This document shows positions 1 to 12,800 of a DNA stretch of 56,023 bases, piece after piece (positions within the stretch are counted from its first letter, which is position 1; each line of letters begins with the position of its first letter). The translations under genes were made by a program, and so were the position numbers. The notes under the pieces were generated by a model, which was not told where the DNA came from, did no database searches, and worked only from the letters and a program-made list of their open reading frames with translations. Source of the stretch: a virus; the IMG/VR virus record IMGVR_UViG_3300025282_000041, positions 1 to 56,023 of that record, one strand, 5' to 3'.

Positions 1-1
1 C

Positions 2-235
2 TACAATTCCCTCAATGTCACAGAACTGAAGGACCTATGCCGTGAGCGTGACCTTCTAGTATCAGGCAGCAAGCAGGAACTGATTGCCCGATTGAACGAA
101 TCCGATTCCCCCGAAGCCCCCGTCGATGAGACGGCTGTTGAGGAGGAAGAGGTAGTCCCTGAGGAATCAGCAACTATCGAAGAGGGTGAAGTAAGTGAGT
201 CAGGAGGAAAAGACGGTGGAGACACCGAAAAGTGA
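2..235 (+). CDS. SAP-domain protein, C-terminal fragment
   Basis: Open from the left edge of the window to a TGA at 233-235; the start lies outside. Near the visible N-terminus is a SAP-type helix-extended-helix motif (LKDLCRERDLLVSGSKQEL, followed by IARL), a small fold usually associated with DNA or RNA binding. The rest is a strongly acidic low-complexity tail rich in Glu, Val and Pro. Its last 41 bases overlap the next gene in another frame. It sits just before the tail assembly chaperone, so it may be a virion or tail-completion protein with a nucleic-acid-binding appendage. The SAP call rests on the motif spacing seen by eye; the role is unknown. Confidence 0.6.
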   Translation, partial: YNSLNVTELKDLCRERDLLVSGSKQELIARLNESDSPEAPVDETAVEEEEVVPEESATIEEGEVSESGGKDGGDTEK

Positions 236-605
236 AGGAAAGGAAGATGTCGTCGTGGATGCCAGTGTGTTGCTGGCCAATAGTGATGTGACAGAACACA
301 CCATCAGGGTCAATCCCGACGATGAGACGCAAGTAATGAAGGTGCGAGTGCGCAGTCTATCGTTTTTGGACATGCAAAACGCCATCAAGTCATTCGTGAA
401 CATCAACACGGATGGCGGTGTGGAGATAGACATTGCCGGCTATTGGCGGTACATGATTGAAAAGTGCATCGTCACCACTGACCCTCATCTGGGCAGGGGG
501 CAACTACTCGCCCTCAACCAATATGTCGGTTCCAAAATATCCGCGCTTTTGCCGCAGCCACAGGACCTGATGTCAGGCCCTTTAGTGGATGGGAGCAGCG
601 AGTAG
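195..605 (+). CDS. Tail assembly chaperone (gpG-like)
   Basis: A 136-residue acidic protein starting at GTG 195 and overlapping the end of the SAP gene. It lies directly before the tape measure gene, the usual place for the phage lambda G/GT type of tail assembly chaperone, which coats the tape measure protein while the tail tube polymerises. A C CCT TTA heptamer near its 3' end can shift ribosomes by -1 into the next reading frame, which has no good independent start. The family call comes from position, size and this frameshift architecture, not from residue-level similarity. The GTG start is preceded by a weak GAGG. Confidence 0.65.
   Translation: MSQEEKTVETPKSEGKEDVVVDASVLLANSDVTEHTIRVNPDDETQVMKVRVRSLSFLDMQNAIKSFVNINTDGGVEIDIAGYWRYMIEKCIVTTDPHLGRGQLLALNQYVGSKISALLPQPQDLMSGPLVDGSSE
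578..584 (+). promoter_or_regulatory. -1 ribosomal frameshift slippery heptamer
   Basis: C CCT TTA in the codon phase of the 195-605 gene (ggc cct tta gtg) fits the canonical X XXY YYZ form exactly. Slipping back one base continues as SGWEQRVDDTY and on through the downstream frame to 874. I see no convincing stem-loop or pseudoknot in the next 40 bases, so the stimulator is unidentified. Confidence 0.6.
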
Positions 606-874
606 ATGACACATACAGATTCTTGAAAGGCCAAAACAAAGACATAGGGTTGGCAATGGATGGGGTCATGTACTTTGTGGCAAAACACTACGGCTTGAGC
701 ATCCCTGAAGTTCAACAGATGACGCAGGAAGAGTTTGAACAGTCGTATGTCTGGGGCGTAGCCCAGACCATGATTCAACAGGATGAGATGGACAAGACCA
801 CCGCAGACATGAAAACCCAGTCTAACACAGCATCTGGCAAGGGGCCGGGGGAGCCGTTCCCGTTTGACAATTGA
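584..874 (+). CDS. Frameshift extension of tail assembly chaperone (GT-like T part)
   Basis: This frame is open through the slippery heptamer and on to TGA at 872-874, giving 96 residues after the shift. The fused product with the upstream gene would be 226 residues. The only in-frame initiators near its start are a TTG at 623 and an internal ATG at 656, neither with a good ribosome binding site, which supports synthesis by frameshifting. The sequence is mainly helical and contains YGLSIPEVQQMTQEEFEQSY, then a Lys/Thr-rich tail. In lambda-like phages the T part recruits tail tube subunits; that role is assumed here by analogy. Confidence 0.6.
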   Translation, partial: SGWEQRVDDTYRFLKGQNKDIGLAMDGVMYFVAKHYGLSIPEVQQMTQEEFEQSYVWGVAQTMIQQDEMDKTTADMKTQSNTASGKGPGEPFPFDN

Positions 875-885
875 GGTGGTGAGTC

Positions 886-2574
886 ATGGCAGATAATCCA
901 CTAAGCGCAAATGAACTTGCCAAGATGTCTTTAGGTCTCGACACAATAGGCATCAACCTCGGTGTAGTTGAAAGGGCCACCCTGAAATGGACTAAAGCAT
1001 TTCAGAATCTCCCTGTCGTTAAACAGGCAATCCAGTTCAGGCGATTTGGTGAAGGGCTGAAGCAAGCCACCGACAAAATCAAGGGAAACAACGAGGGTTT
1101 GGCAGACAGCGTGAAGAAGCATGGAGACCTGTCCACCACTATGACAACGATGGTTGCTGGGTTGATGAACTTTAATACTGTGTTGCAAAAGGCAGGTGGT
1201 TTGAGCAACCTATTGAAGGCCTCGTTGTCTGCAATGGGACCTATTATGCTGTTTATGTTCGGTATCATCGGTATATTGGTGATAGGCGTACTTGCTTTAA
1301 TAGCCGTGTTTGCAGACCTGAACAGTCCTTTGGTTCAGATGATGGATGACTGGCTCATAGTGGGTGAAGTGTTAAACGGGCTGCGCATCATCATAGTTGG
1401 TGAAGATGGAGAGAGTGGTGTTAAAGGTGCAATTGATGTTCTGATAACAGCACTAATACTAGGGGCATTTGCTTGGATGGTATTTGGTCTACCTGTAGCC
1501 ATCCTTGTTGCTACAATCGTTGCTGCTATTGGTATATTCAAGTGGGCGAAGGGTAAGACCGATAGTTGGATGGCTGGTCTCATTGCTGCAGGTGCTGTTG
1601 TTATGGTTGGTCTCAGCGTTTTTGCTACATTCGTCTCTACATTGGGTGGTATTCTCTCGGCGGCTGTTATGCTGCCAATCGCACTGATACTCGCAGGGAT
1701 TACTGGTATGTGGTTATCCCTCACAGGTGAACTCAGTTATTGGTGGGGTGTCATATCAGCCATAGGTACGGCTATAGGTGCTGTGTTGTTGGCTGCTGTT
1801 CTATTCACAGGAGTTGTTGTGTCATTACCTCTGATATTAATTGCAGCCGCTGCTGCTGCCATCATATTCACTATTATCTTTCACCGGGATAAAATCTTGG
1901 CCATCGGAGCATCAATCTTGGAAGCCCTTGTTGGTGCTTGGAATTGGCTTGATGACTTCTTCAATGGCATTAGAGAGGGTATAGTGAATGGGATTGTATC
2001 AATTGGTACTTCAATATCCAATGCTTGGAGTAACTTTTGGTCTGCCGTTGGTGATGGTTGGGATAGGCTATGGGGTTATGTCGGGAAAAAAATTGATTCA
2101 GTATTCACCAGAGGAAGGAACTTCCTTGCATCCGTCAGGGCTGGTTTCAGTGCTGCTAGGACTGCCATAACTGGCTTCATCAACAACATAATCAACGATG
2201 CGTTCATCAATCCAATCAATGCTGCCCTAAGCGTCATCAACTCCCTCAAGATTGACATACCCAAGTGGGCGCGAATTGGCCCATTGTCGGGTGTGTCTAG
2301 TCTGAACATGGGCATACCGCTCCTCACACCACTGGCTGAGGGTGGTATCGTCACCGGCCCGACACCTGCACTAATTGGCGAGCGTGGCCCTGAGGCGGTC
2401 ATCCCGCTCGACAAGGCAGGTGGGGTGGGCAACACATTCAACATCAATATCGATGTGAGTGGTATCGTCGCCACTTCTGACCAAGCCAAGCGTGAGTTCG
2501 CTGATGAAATTAGCAGGGCAATCATGCGAGATGTGTCTGACAAGATTGGTATGCCGACCTATGGGAGGTTCTAG
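886..2574 (+). CDS. Tape measure protein
   Basis: A 562-residue protein with a strong ribosome site (GAGGTGGTGA) before ATG 886. The N-terminal 120 residues look helical. Residues of about 115-335 hold many hydrophobic, probably membrane-inserting segments rich in Ala, Ile, Val and Gly. The C-terminal part carries the hallmark LAEGGIVTGPTPALIGERG then PEAVIPL found near the end of many phage tape measure proteins. The family sets tail length and helps form the channel for DNA across the host membrane. At about 1.5 angstrom per residue the tail would be roughly 80-85 nm, if the whole chain is used. The central part is noticeably more AT-rich than its neighbours. Confidence 0.9.
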   Translation: MADNPLSANELAKMSLGLDTIGINLGVVERATLKWTKAFQNLPVVKQAIQFRRFGEGLKQATDKIKGNNEGLADSVKKHGDLSTTMTTMVAGLMNFNTVLQKAGGLSNLLKASLSAMGPIMLFMFGIIGILVIGVLALIAVFADLNSPLVQMMDDWLIVGEVLNGLRIIIVGEDGESGVKGAIDVLITALILGAFAWMVFGLPVAILVATIVAAIGIFKWAKGKTDSWMAGLIAAGAVVMVGLSVFATFVSTLGGILSAAVMLPIALILAGITGMWLSLTGELSYWWGVISAIGTAIGAVLLAAVLFTGVVVSLPLILIAAAAAAIIFTIIFHRDKILAIGASILEALVGAWNWLDDFFNGIREGIVNGIVSIGTSISNAWSNFWSAVGDGWDRLWGYVGKKIDSVFTRGRNFLASVRAGFSAARTAITGFINNIINDAFINPINAALSVINSLKIDIPKWARIGPLSGVSSLNMGIPLLTPLAEGGIVTGPTPALIGERGPEAVIPLDKAGGVGNTFNINIDVSGIVATSDQAKREFADEISRAIMRDVSDKIGMPTYGRF

Positions 2575-2576
2575 GT

Positions 2577-3851
2577 ATGGGAACACCAATCCGTCTGGTT
2601 CAGCGTGACAGCAAGTTGATTGAGTTGGATGCCGAGAACTTCAACTTCAAGATTGGGCGAGGTGTGGTTGGCATCCCAATCCCTGTCGTCGGTGAGCGAT
2701 TCGCCGCTGACATGAACATCGTCAAGGTCAGCATCACCATCGATGGGGTCATCAAGGACGATGACTGCACATCGGCTGCAGCAGGAGCGTCGGCAGCCCA
2801 GTCATTCATTGACTTCAGCCGACCCAACAAGCGTGACGCAGACCAATCTGAAATCTACTTCAGCGATGATGGTGGTGATGTCGCCATCGCGGACATCATA
2901 AACAAGCCGTTCTACCTGCGCTCGACACACCAACAGGCCCTTGGTGACGGTAGCCGTGTGACATTCAAGTTCGTGGATACTGGGGCTGGCAACACCTATG
3001 TTGGTGGCGTGGTTAGCATCGACCTAGACCTAACTACAAACACATATGCTGTAATTGGGCCTCCGGGTGGTACACACTCATCTCGTGCTCATTGGTTAGC
3101 CGACCAATTGAATACTGTGTTGAATGATGTAGTAAATCCTATTGGCATCGTCATAACTAGCGCAGGTCATTCTGCTCCTAGTTCTCAGTTTCTCGGAGAT
3201 GCGTTCACCGCATCATTGGCTACTGGTCGCATCGACACGCTGGGGTTGGCGTCAGTCGAAATCGCCCAAGACGAGAAGGGGAAGAACGGCAACACATCCA
3301 CCCCGTCGTTCTGGTCACTGGTGACAGACACCAGCGGACAGGAGAACCAAACGGCAGTCACACCACCATCGTTCTTGGAGTTCTTGGGTGGCATCGACAG
3401 CAACTGCCTGTCGGCAGGTGACAAGGTGCAGAACCTGATTGCGAATGTGGGCAACAGCAATGTCATGGGTGCGGTCGGTGAGATATTCCAAGTCGACACC
3501 AATGACGACAAGAAGAGCCTCTCGACCAACTTCAACAAATTGGACCCGACCACCGGGGCCAGTGATGACTACATCGTGGGCATCCAGATACCATACGAGT
3601 CATTGATTCAATCCAGTACGACTGACCAGTATGTTGCCCGCAACTTCCTGATGGTCACTGGTTTAAGCCCTGCTGCACACCAAGGAGCAGCAGCCAACAC
3701 GGAGGCTGTAGGAGTGGAGTTCGACTCACAGAATGTCTATACTGGCATCCGTGGCACAGTGAGTGGTTTTACAGCCAAGTATAAGGGCGGTGACACATTC
3801 TACTCATTCAACCTCACCTTTGACCCGATAGACATGATTGTGGGGTTGTAA
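2577..3851 (+). CDS. Tail/baseplate structural protein (possibly distal tail)
   Basis: A 424-residue protein beginning 2 bases after the tape measure stop. No family motif is recognisable. It is predicted to be mostly beta-strand, with an Asp/Gly-rich middle and a C-terminal KYKGGDTFYSFNLTFDP segment typical in feel of tail and baseplate beta-sandwich proteins. In siphoviruses the gene after the tape measure is usually the distal tail (Dit) protein, and that is the favoured guess from position. It ends 1 base before the giant gene, suggesting co-translation. Confidence 0.5.
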   Translation: MGTPIRLVQRDSKLIELDAENFNFKIGRGVVGIPIPVVGERFAADMNIVKVSITIDGVIKDDDCTSAAAGASAAQSFIDFSRPNKRDADQSEIYFSDDGGDVAIADIINKPFYLRSTHQQALGDGSRVTFKFVDTGAGNTYVGGVVSIDLDLTTNTYAVIGPPGGTHSSRAHWLADQLNTVLNDVVNPIGIVITSAGHSAPSSQFLGDAFTASLATGRIDTLGLASVEIAQDEKGKNGNTSTPSFWSLVTDTSGQENQTAVTPPSFLEFLGGIDSNCLSAGDKVQNLIANVGNSNVMGAVGEIFQVDTNDDKKSLSTNFNKLDPTTGASDDYIVGIQIPYESLIQSSTTDQYVARNFLMVTGLSPAAHQGAAANTEAVGVEFDSQNVYTGIRGTVSGFTAKYKGGDTFYSFNLTFDPIDMIVGL

Positions 3852-3852
3852 A

Positions 3853-6800
3853 ATGACCCTCATCGGAAAGACATCTCATGCCCTGTTCTTCAATGGGGTC
3901 AGCGATGCTGTGGTCGTTCCCCAAGCCCTGTTCTCCAAGACGGGGATGAATGTCGGTGTCGGAGGCAAGTCATCCGTCACCACCACCGGCCACACACGCA
4001 TGACCGAGGGTGTGCAATCAGAACACACCACACTTGGTCGAATCACACAGTCATTCACCATCGAGGCATGGGTCATACCGGACTGTGGTGGTGTCATTGC
4101 CAGCAAGGAGGGTATGTTCGACCTGCGCATGGGTGAGGTTGGAACACCCGGTCCTGCCCAGTTCATGGTACAGGTGTTCAACGCCAACTTGGGCCAACAG
4201 ACAATCACGGTGTCATCTGCCTCACCATTCATCGCCGCCAGCGCACAGAACGGATGGGACGGCATCGTCTACCCTACACATGGCAATGACTCCCTGCAAG
4301 GCACCTTCAACCGTTTCAATGGCTCCAAGAATAATGAGTCTGCATTGAACCGCAACCACCGAGAACTGTACCACATCGTCGGTGTGTTCACTGGCGAACA
4401 GGTCAAGTTGTATGTGAACGGGGAGTTGGTGGCCAGCCAGAAGTTGCAACAGAAGATGCCGTTGAACCACAATGCCAACGACCTGTACATCGGTGGCAAG
4501 GGTGGTGAGTTTCGTGGCACCATCGAAGGTCTGCACATTCGTCGTGGGTTCAATGAAAGCGCGATTCGCCCTGCACCGATAATAGCATCTGGTGACACGA
4601 TTGCGTTGTGGCGCTTTGAGGAGCCGGTCGAGGTTCCGTCTTTGGAGTTGAACCTCAATGTGGCAGCGACGGCATCGACCAGCGCGTCTGGTAGTACACT
4701 CACCATCAACAATGCTCAGGGGAAGTTGTTGGTTGAGTATCTGACTGGGCAAACACCTACCGAGGACACCATAGTTGCACTAGATGGTGCGCCCTACACC
4801 AATGGCAAGTATCAGGTATCCACAGCGGGAGCCATTCAAGCGCCCGACCACTTGCCAATCAACCTCCTCATCAACCCTACCGGCGTGGATGAAAAGACAG
4901 GAGTGGCATATCAGACCAGCCCACCGGAGCGGGTGCGCCTCAAGACCGTCACATGGGACTCAGATGGCACCACCAACACCACACTGCAGGTCTACAGCAT
5001 TCATCTTGACTTCAGCAACAGCACCACCACTGGTCTGCGCGGCCTCCTCCATGCCCATGCCGCATTCGACGCCACCAACCAGAAGGCACTGGGTTCCATG
5101 ATGGTTGTCATCAACTCGGACCTGTTGGTGGATTCTGGCACCGGCAAACCACTACGACCCCCCGGCTATGGTACACAGGCAATCGACCGCACCGGGCAGA
5201 TGGTGATTGACGAGGTTGGTGCCAATCATGGGTTCATGTTCAACCAACAGTTGGCCACAAACACCACCACCAACCCATACGCGTTCAACTGGGGCGCTTC
5301 TGCGATACCTGACGGGTTCCAAGCGGGTCACACTGGTCGCCACCTGTATTCACATGTGACGGGTCATCCGTTCCTGCGCCATCTCCCACCGGCTGAAGAG
5401 GAGGTGGTGGTGCAACGCATCGACGGTGACAATGACAGGTTCTCAGCATCGTTCGATGGTGCGGCAACGGGTCTCAAGGACCAACTGCCGATTGGTAGCA
5501 TCGTTGACATCCATAGACAGGGCTACATGGGCAAAACGATGACCGTCGAATCATCTTCGACAATCACGGCCATGACCAGTGGTGGTGCGGCTGTTGAAAA
5601 TGGCATGGTTGGTGTAGATTCAACACAGCGCAACCTGATTGCCATTGGTGGTGCTGGGTTCAACCCCACACCGTTCTTGCTGAAGGGCCATGCGTTGTTG
5701 GATGAGAACATATCCAATGCCACCTATGACCTACACCTGACACCGGAAGATGAACCTCGTGTCGCCATCCTTGAGGTTCCGGGCCTATCTGCAAACAACA
5801 TAGCGCCCTATGTCGAGATTCACTACAATGCCATAGACCTCAAGGGGTCCACCATCCAATATGCTGCGTCTGGTATAGCCACTACAGGATGGGATAATGT
5901 CAACCACAGAGCGACTCTAGCGACAAATGCAGTCAAGGCATTCGGAGCGCACAACGACACCTTCGATGGCTACTATCTGACCTGTGGTGGGGAACGAGCA
6001 TATGGTAGCACTGGAACAGTTACTTTCACCGTCAATCACACCAACAACCGTCTTGACGCAACTGGAGGTGGAGCCAGTGTCCTTGCTGCATTTGAAGCAC
6101 AGGTCAATGCTGCTGGTGCGCTCATCCAACTGGAACTGCGTGGCCCTGCCCTGTGTGTCACCAAGACCATTCCAGATGCCGCCACCATCATCACAGGAAC
6201 AACCCAAGTTGCAGACCTGATTCAGACTGCGATTACGGCTGGTACGACTATCCATGCGCCGGGTGGGATGATTCGCATTGATGACAAGGACATCGGGACA
6301 GGGAGCGTGACGATGGATGACCACCGACTGGTTGGTGACAACACAGGTGGGACAACATTTGAGATTGAGTTGGACAAGTCAATGATACCGTCCAATCATA
6401 TGCCGAATGCATCTACTGATAGCCCACAATTGCCACCACAGGGGGTTGTTGCATCTCATGTCGCGACCACTACACACCCCTCTACATATCACAAACTCAT
6501 TGTCCGGCCATTGCAAAGCGGGGCATCGGCAAAGGCACGATTTGACCCACCAGTGACGACTGCCCCAAATCAGTTCATCCTATCTCCACTAGTAGAGGCA
6601 TCAAGCAATGCTAATGGCGCATTCGACACACCTGCAAGCAATCACCGAACTCATCTTCACGAGTCGTATGACATCATTGACAACTGGGTTGAAGGGAAGA
6701 GTCGGGTGTTTGTCGTTCAACCAACAATCCGAAGCAGAACCATGCAACTGAGCAAGTTTGTCGGTTCAGAGACCAATTTCACTGACACGAACTTCGTATC

Positions 6801-9800
6801 CATTGAGTACCTGCTTATGCGTGGTCGTATCAAGTCGTTCCAAGATGTTCGTACCACCAAGCGTAGCCTGTTGGTGCGTGGTATCGGTTTGATGGATGAT
6901 GTGAAGGGTGTTCAAGCATCGTTCACCGGAGACGCATCTCCTGATTCACACCCTGTCAAGGAGATATCTCCGGGTGGCCCTGTGGTGGCTGTGTCACTGG
7001 GTGGGCCGGGGCAAGGAGCAATCAACACCAAGCCCACCTATGACCCATCCCCAATCGCCCGCATTGGATGGAACACACGCCGTCCATGCGGTGCCACCAT
7101 ATCGGCTGTAGATGTAGGCTCCGTACCCAAGACCATATATGTTCAACCAATGAACAACAACTCTGAATCACTAGCCACATGGGGTCACATTTGCTTTCCA
7201 CCCGGTAGTGGTTCCGGGGGTACGGGCATTGCTCGTATTCACCTTGCCAATGGTGCATCTGCGGCCTACTATGACATCATTGGGAGGAACTTTGCGTTTG
7301 ACACTACAGATACGAACATGGTAGGTTGGTTCATCAATGCAGATGGGACTACAGAATCCACCTTTGCAAATTGGGTTGCAATCAATACTGCAGTAAATGG
7401 CAAGAACATCTATGTGGACCCATACATTGGTGATGACACAGTTTGTGAAGATGGCACAACCATCCAAGACAGGTTGTTTCAGAAGTTGGGTAGTGTCACT
7501 CATGACTACCAACTCGGCACACAGTATGCATCTACAAGAGCACTGGTTGAGATTCCACTGTTCCCATACCACTTCTTTGAGGACCGTGACAAAGGGATAT
7601 TCCCCGGCCCGGACAACTCGATGCGGATTAACCTCGATGCTACCCTAACCGCACAGAACTGGTGTCCTAACCCTGTAGGTCGTCGCCCATGTGGTGGGGG
7701 TATTGCTGGGACTGACACAACTGTAGTAGGGCCGTATGGCTATCAATTCACACAGGAACTGGTGACAAAGGGGACTATTGCTACTTCAACAATATCGAAG
7801 CAAAGTGGTCATGGTAATCAACCTCGGTTGTTTGTCGACAACATTGACATATTCCCCGATGCCAACGACTGGGATGATGAAATATCAATCAATCGGCGTG
7901 GCGGGGGAACCATAACTGCGAACAAGGTGTTCCTTGAGAATGGTGAGTGGGCATACTATTGTGGTAAGGCATCAAACTATCTCATCCTATTGGATAATGA
8001 CACAGGTGAGAGCAATGCGAGGTCAGGGCAATTCTTTGAAAGCCTAGAGGTAGGAATGCGAGTCAGCCCTACGATGCAGACATTTGATGACAATGTTGTG
8101 TCCATTGCTGATGACAACCGTTATTCTGTCTCAGAGGCACAAGAGTTCCGTTCTCCATACTACCACGACATGGCAAATGTGCAGACACAGGGAGGCAATG
8201 TCGATTATGGGTTGAAACAATATGTGAGTGCGGTCGAGTTCAAGGACGGGCCGCGTGAGAATCCACACCTACCAAAGTTGCAACCGGGTAGATGGAGTGG
8301 GAATGTTAAACACTATGGTCACGCTGGTGGAGTGTCAACCATCTTGGTGAGCGATGACGAGTTGTTCCCTGAGATAGGAGCGATGCTACGGTATGGTGCC
8401 AAGACGATATTCGATTGGAAGGTGCTAAACCTGCGTACTGGTGCATACCTCGCTATCAACTACACTACGACATTTGCAGTTGGAGGTTCAAGTGCAAACC
8501 CATTAGGGTCCGCATCAGGTTTCGCCGCGCAGACATGGCATCCAAGAGGATTTCACAAGATTCTGACGGTCAAGAATTGGACATCATATGCGGCAGCAGT
8601 GGTTCCTGCTGACATAAAGGAAGGTGATGACCTACTATTGGTGTCATTGGAAGTGAACCCCAACAATGGTCCTGTATCACCCGGAGCATATGCAGACACT
8701 TTTCCGAAGGTCATTGATGACGCCGTCCTGAACGCATCATGGTTGTTCCCATACGCTTCTGGTGGTCTACGCAGTGGTGACACCGTTTGGATGAACATGC
8801 ACTACACCAACCCCCATGCGACTGAGGGAATGTTCTGCAAGAGCCGTGGGGTTCTTGATGAGGGTAAGGTCTGGAATGGGTTCAATGGTGGGTCAGGTCT
8901 GATGACCACTCGTTCAAGGTCTAGCACACCTCTGGAGAACTTCCTCATTGGCAACACCTGTCGTGAAACGGCTGAGAACTTTGCCCAACATGTGAACAAG
9001 ACCATCGAGTTGAACCTGAAGAACATGAGTCACCCCTCCGTTGGTCGCATCGTGGCATTCGTGGACCCATACCTGTCGAAGGACACCCATGCTAGGGTGT
9101 TGCTGTATGATGTGAAAGGTGACCGTGAGTTAGTTGCGTTCAACGACTTGCATATGCAGGTTCAGTCATCTCCAGATGCAATCAAGATTGACAACTTGGA
9201 TGTGGCGTATGGGTTCACATCACAACAGTTGGGTAAGGATAGTAGTAAGGCGTACACCACTAGTGATGGTGGTGGTATAGATAGCCATGCAAGCACTGGA
9301 TACCTTTTGAGTCCAAAGGTTCGTGGTCCGACTGGAACATCGACATTCATCGAAGGGGCATATGCCCACATCGACCAAGTAGTGTTGAATGTTGACCGGA
9401 ACGACAACACTGATACTTCTAGCAATGCATTGATGAAGTGGGAATTGACCAATCTCTTCAAGCGAAACTATGAGCAAGGGCCAACACGGATGCCGTCGAC
9501 TTGTAGTAATGGTAGGATGCCATTACGAACACAAGATGCTGCTTGTTGTCTAAGTGAGGCACAGAATTATCATGGACAAGGGCTGCAGGATGAGACTGAG
9601 GCAGGTGCGTTTTGGACTCCTGCTCATGCACACGCAGCAACAGCAGTGCGATTCAACTCCATCACATTCGACACACCAAATGGAACAAGGGCGATACCGG
9701 CCTTCCTCTGTCTCAAGGGGATTCGTGCCGTCGATTCGACCACGACAGACGCAGACCTATCAAACCTGCCCCATTGGAAGCAGATGGACTTCGTGCGCCG

Positions 9801-12800
9801 TCTTTCCATTGACCTTGGTGAGATTGGATTGAAGGAGGGTGTCACGAACATTGAATCTGCAGCAAGGGAGATAGTGCGATACATCAACCAAGCGGGAGCA
9901 AAGCAGGGCCGTTCCAACATTCGACGCCCACCAGACCAGTATCCCGGCAAGTCCCTTGATGGCGACCCAGCGTTCGCCCATATCGCTGCAGACTACGCTG
10001 TGACAGGCTCCACACATGACCCTGCATCATTCTGGGATGACGAGGCATTCTCCTCCTATGACCGAGGTAGCCACATGGGATACCTACGAGCACATATCGG
10101 ACGGGTAATCGAGGATACTGATGGAGTAGAGGGATTCACGGTCGTCATCCACAGCACCATACCCGGTGCCACAGGACGCAACTTCTGTGCGTGGCTGGAC
10201 AACAGTCGCGGCCAAGCGCCATACAAGCCTCAGTTCCTCGTTGGGCATGGCGGGCGATTCCGCAACTTCTACTGTCAGCCTGATGAGAAGTGGGGAGAGT
10301 GTATGCATCCGGCACCCATGCCAATTGACAAGAACGGTAAGCCGTTTGCGCCGATTACGACCCTGCATGAAATGACACTATCGAGTGAACCATCCACTCA
10401 TGTGGATGACACTCAGAATCGCTCACCGACTGTACAAGAATCATTTGTAGCAACAGAAGGGACCGCAACAGTGACAAACATCAGTGGGAACATAGGGGCT
10501 GGGTCTGCATCAAACACGGTTGGTAGTGAAACGAACCTACACAATGAAGCCCATATCATTCAAGGTTTGAGAGTCGGAACACAGGCCCACGCACAGATTA
10601 ACTGTGGTGGGTTGGTGGCCAGTGGCATTCCCGGTTGGTCGCCAGACTTGGGAACATGGGGCTTTGGTGATGGTGAAAACAGTCGTGCGCACTCCATCTA
10701 CAGCAGTAATGGGCCATCTGCATACACTACTCATGTACCAAGTGGTGATATGATAGATGTGGGCGACAGTCAGATGTATGCATTCCAATTCACTGACCAC
10801 CTCAAACGCAACCACAACATTCGCATGGTCTACAAGCAGTATGGAAAGGTGTTCTCATCCATCAACACGAAACTACCATCATCACTGGAGAATGAGGTCG
10901 TCATCTGGTTTGATGACCGCAATGTGGGTGATGGTGGGTTCACCATCGGGAAGCACATGAAGGGTATTGGAGATGCAGCCAATCGAATTAAGACAGGACA
11001 TGATTGGAAAACTGGTGTTGCCCTATCGACCATCGGAAACCAGAACTACTGTGGTAATCGTTGGAATGGTGTACCTGCCCACGAGGGTGCATACGCTGTC
11101 ACAGTTGTCAAGCCAGCAGCAGGTGCTACTACTCTGAGGCTGCAAAGTGGGGCTGGAACTGTTGGTTCATTCGGTCGTGACAATGCAGGGATATGGCATG
11201 ACCTACCCGATGGGACCGTTGATGTTCTCGGTTATCTTGGTTTTCCAAAGGAGAACGGGGTCATGCAAGTATCCGTACCCAAGACCGGGACACTAAAAGA
11301 GATGGGTAATTCAGGATACTTCGTGTCATACACTCATCGAACAACTGCTGGAAAGGCAGGGCCTCATTCATTCTTTGGTTGTGAGGGTTTGGACACCACT
11401 GGGCTTAAGGACTTCGCTGCTGGTGTAATCGGCCCAACCCAATATACTGATGCTCAAGCACCTGTATGCATATCTCCTACACCCAACTGGACGACACTGG
11501 TGACTGACGAACTGATTGCGGCTGCTGTCGAGTATGCCCTCACTATGGGTGACCCCAACAGTGATGAGGTGGGTGCCACATCCTTTGATTGTACGGAGAT
11601 GTACACTGGAGATGGTCGCACATTCGGTGAGTGGGGAGTGAGTTCGACTGCCATCCGTGTGAAGGCGTATTCCAACACGACAGAAGTGATTGCCCCACGC
11701 CATCTCTTTGAGGTGAATCGGCAACCAGATTGGGGGATATTGGATGCTCATGTTCATGAGACTCAGGTCAGCACCACAATATCTGGTACTGCATACTTGA
11801 GTCCCATAGGTGCATTGGCAACATCAGCATCCACGCGAGGCCTTCTCAACAGCGTCATTGATGCTGGTCAGCAATTGTCATGTGGGTACATTCCCAAGAC
11901 AGTTCTGCACATCACCACTCGGTATCGGGGAACGAATGCGAACACAGCCACACCTGTGATTATCGACAGTGACAACAACCCCATCAACACCGACATCTGG
12001 AAGCAGAACCTCCGAGGTGAACGATACACCTACTGGCCGGGTGACCACATCCTCCCACGCGCCGAAAATCCTGCCACCATAGTGGATGGCAACACGGCTG
12101 CATCCACATGGACAATAACATTGACTGACAGTGCGACATACGGTGTCCATCAAGCATTTCACTTTGCACCTGTGGGTAGGGCAAAGGCCGAAGATGTCAA
12201 CACGATTAGTCCTGCAGGTTCCACTCATGTCCCGTTCTATACTACACCAAACCTAGGGGAGGATGCATCGTATTCAGAGCGATACACCGTATGGTTCAGT
12301 GACCGTGAGTGGTGTAGTGTGGAGGCGTATGCCCTTGATGTAGGACCAGTGACAGATGATTATGGTGCTCGTCACAAGCATGTGTTCAACCGAGACATCT
12401 TTGCCGGAGCAGGAGTACTTACCGCTGCCAGACAGAACTCCGAGAGTGAAGATTTCGATAGTCTAGTCGATGCCGCTATTGGGCAGGACATGTGTGTACT
12501 AGCGCTGTGGGGCAACAGGCCGTTGCTTGATGGTATGCGTACCACCGGCTCCAACAAACAGGCAGAACCGTATGTCTACTTCCGAGGTGCGAGAGACAGC
12601 CCAGACCATAGTGTGCCACTCTACTTCGGTGGCGGCTTCAGCGGGGCCGTAATGGACATCAATGATGGCACACAGAATGACTACACGGACTTCTACACCC
12701 ATCCGTATTCATCCGGCCCCACAGGTTGTGCGGGCATCCAAAACGCCAACGAACTGATGGGGTCACACTGCATACTCGACACCACAGCCATGCTCGCCAT

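Noticed and set aside
1335-1724. Antisense open frames within the tape measure and giant protein genes
   Set aside because: Composition-driven shadows of strongly coding + strand genes, with no ribosome site and unnatural residue content (Thr/Ser/Ile/Pro runs).
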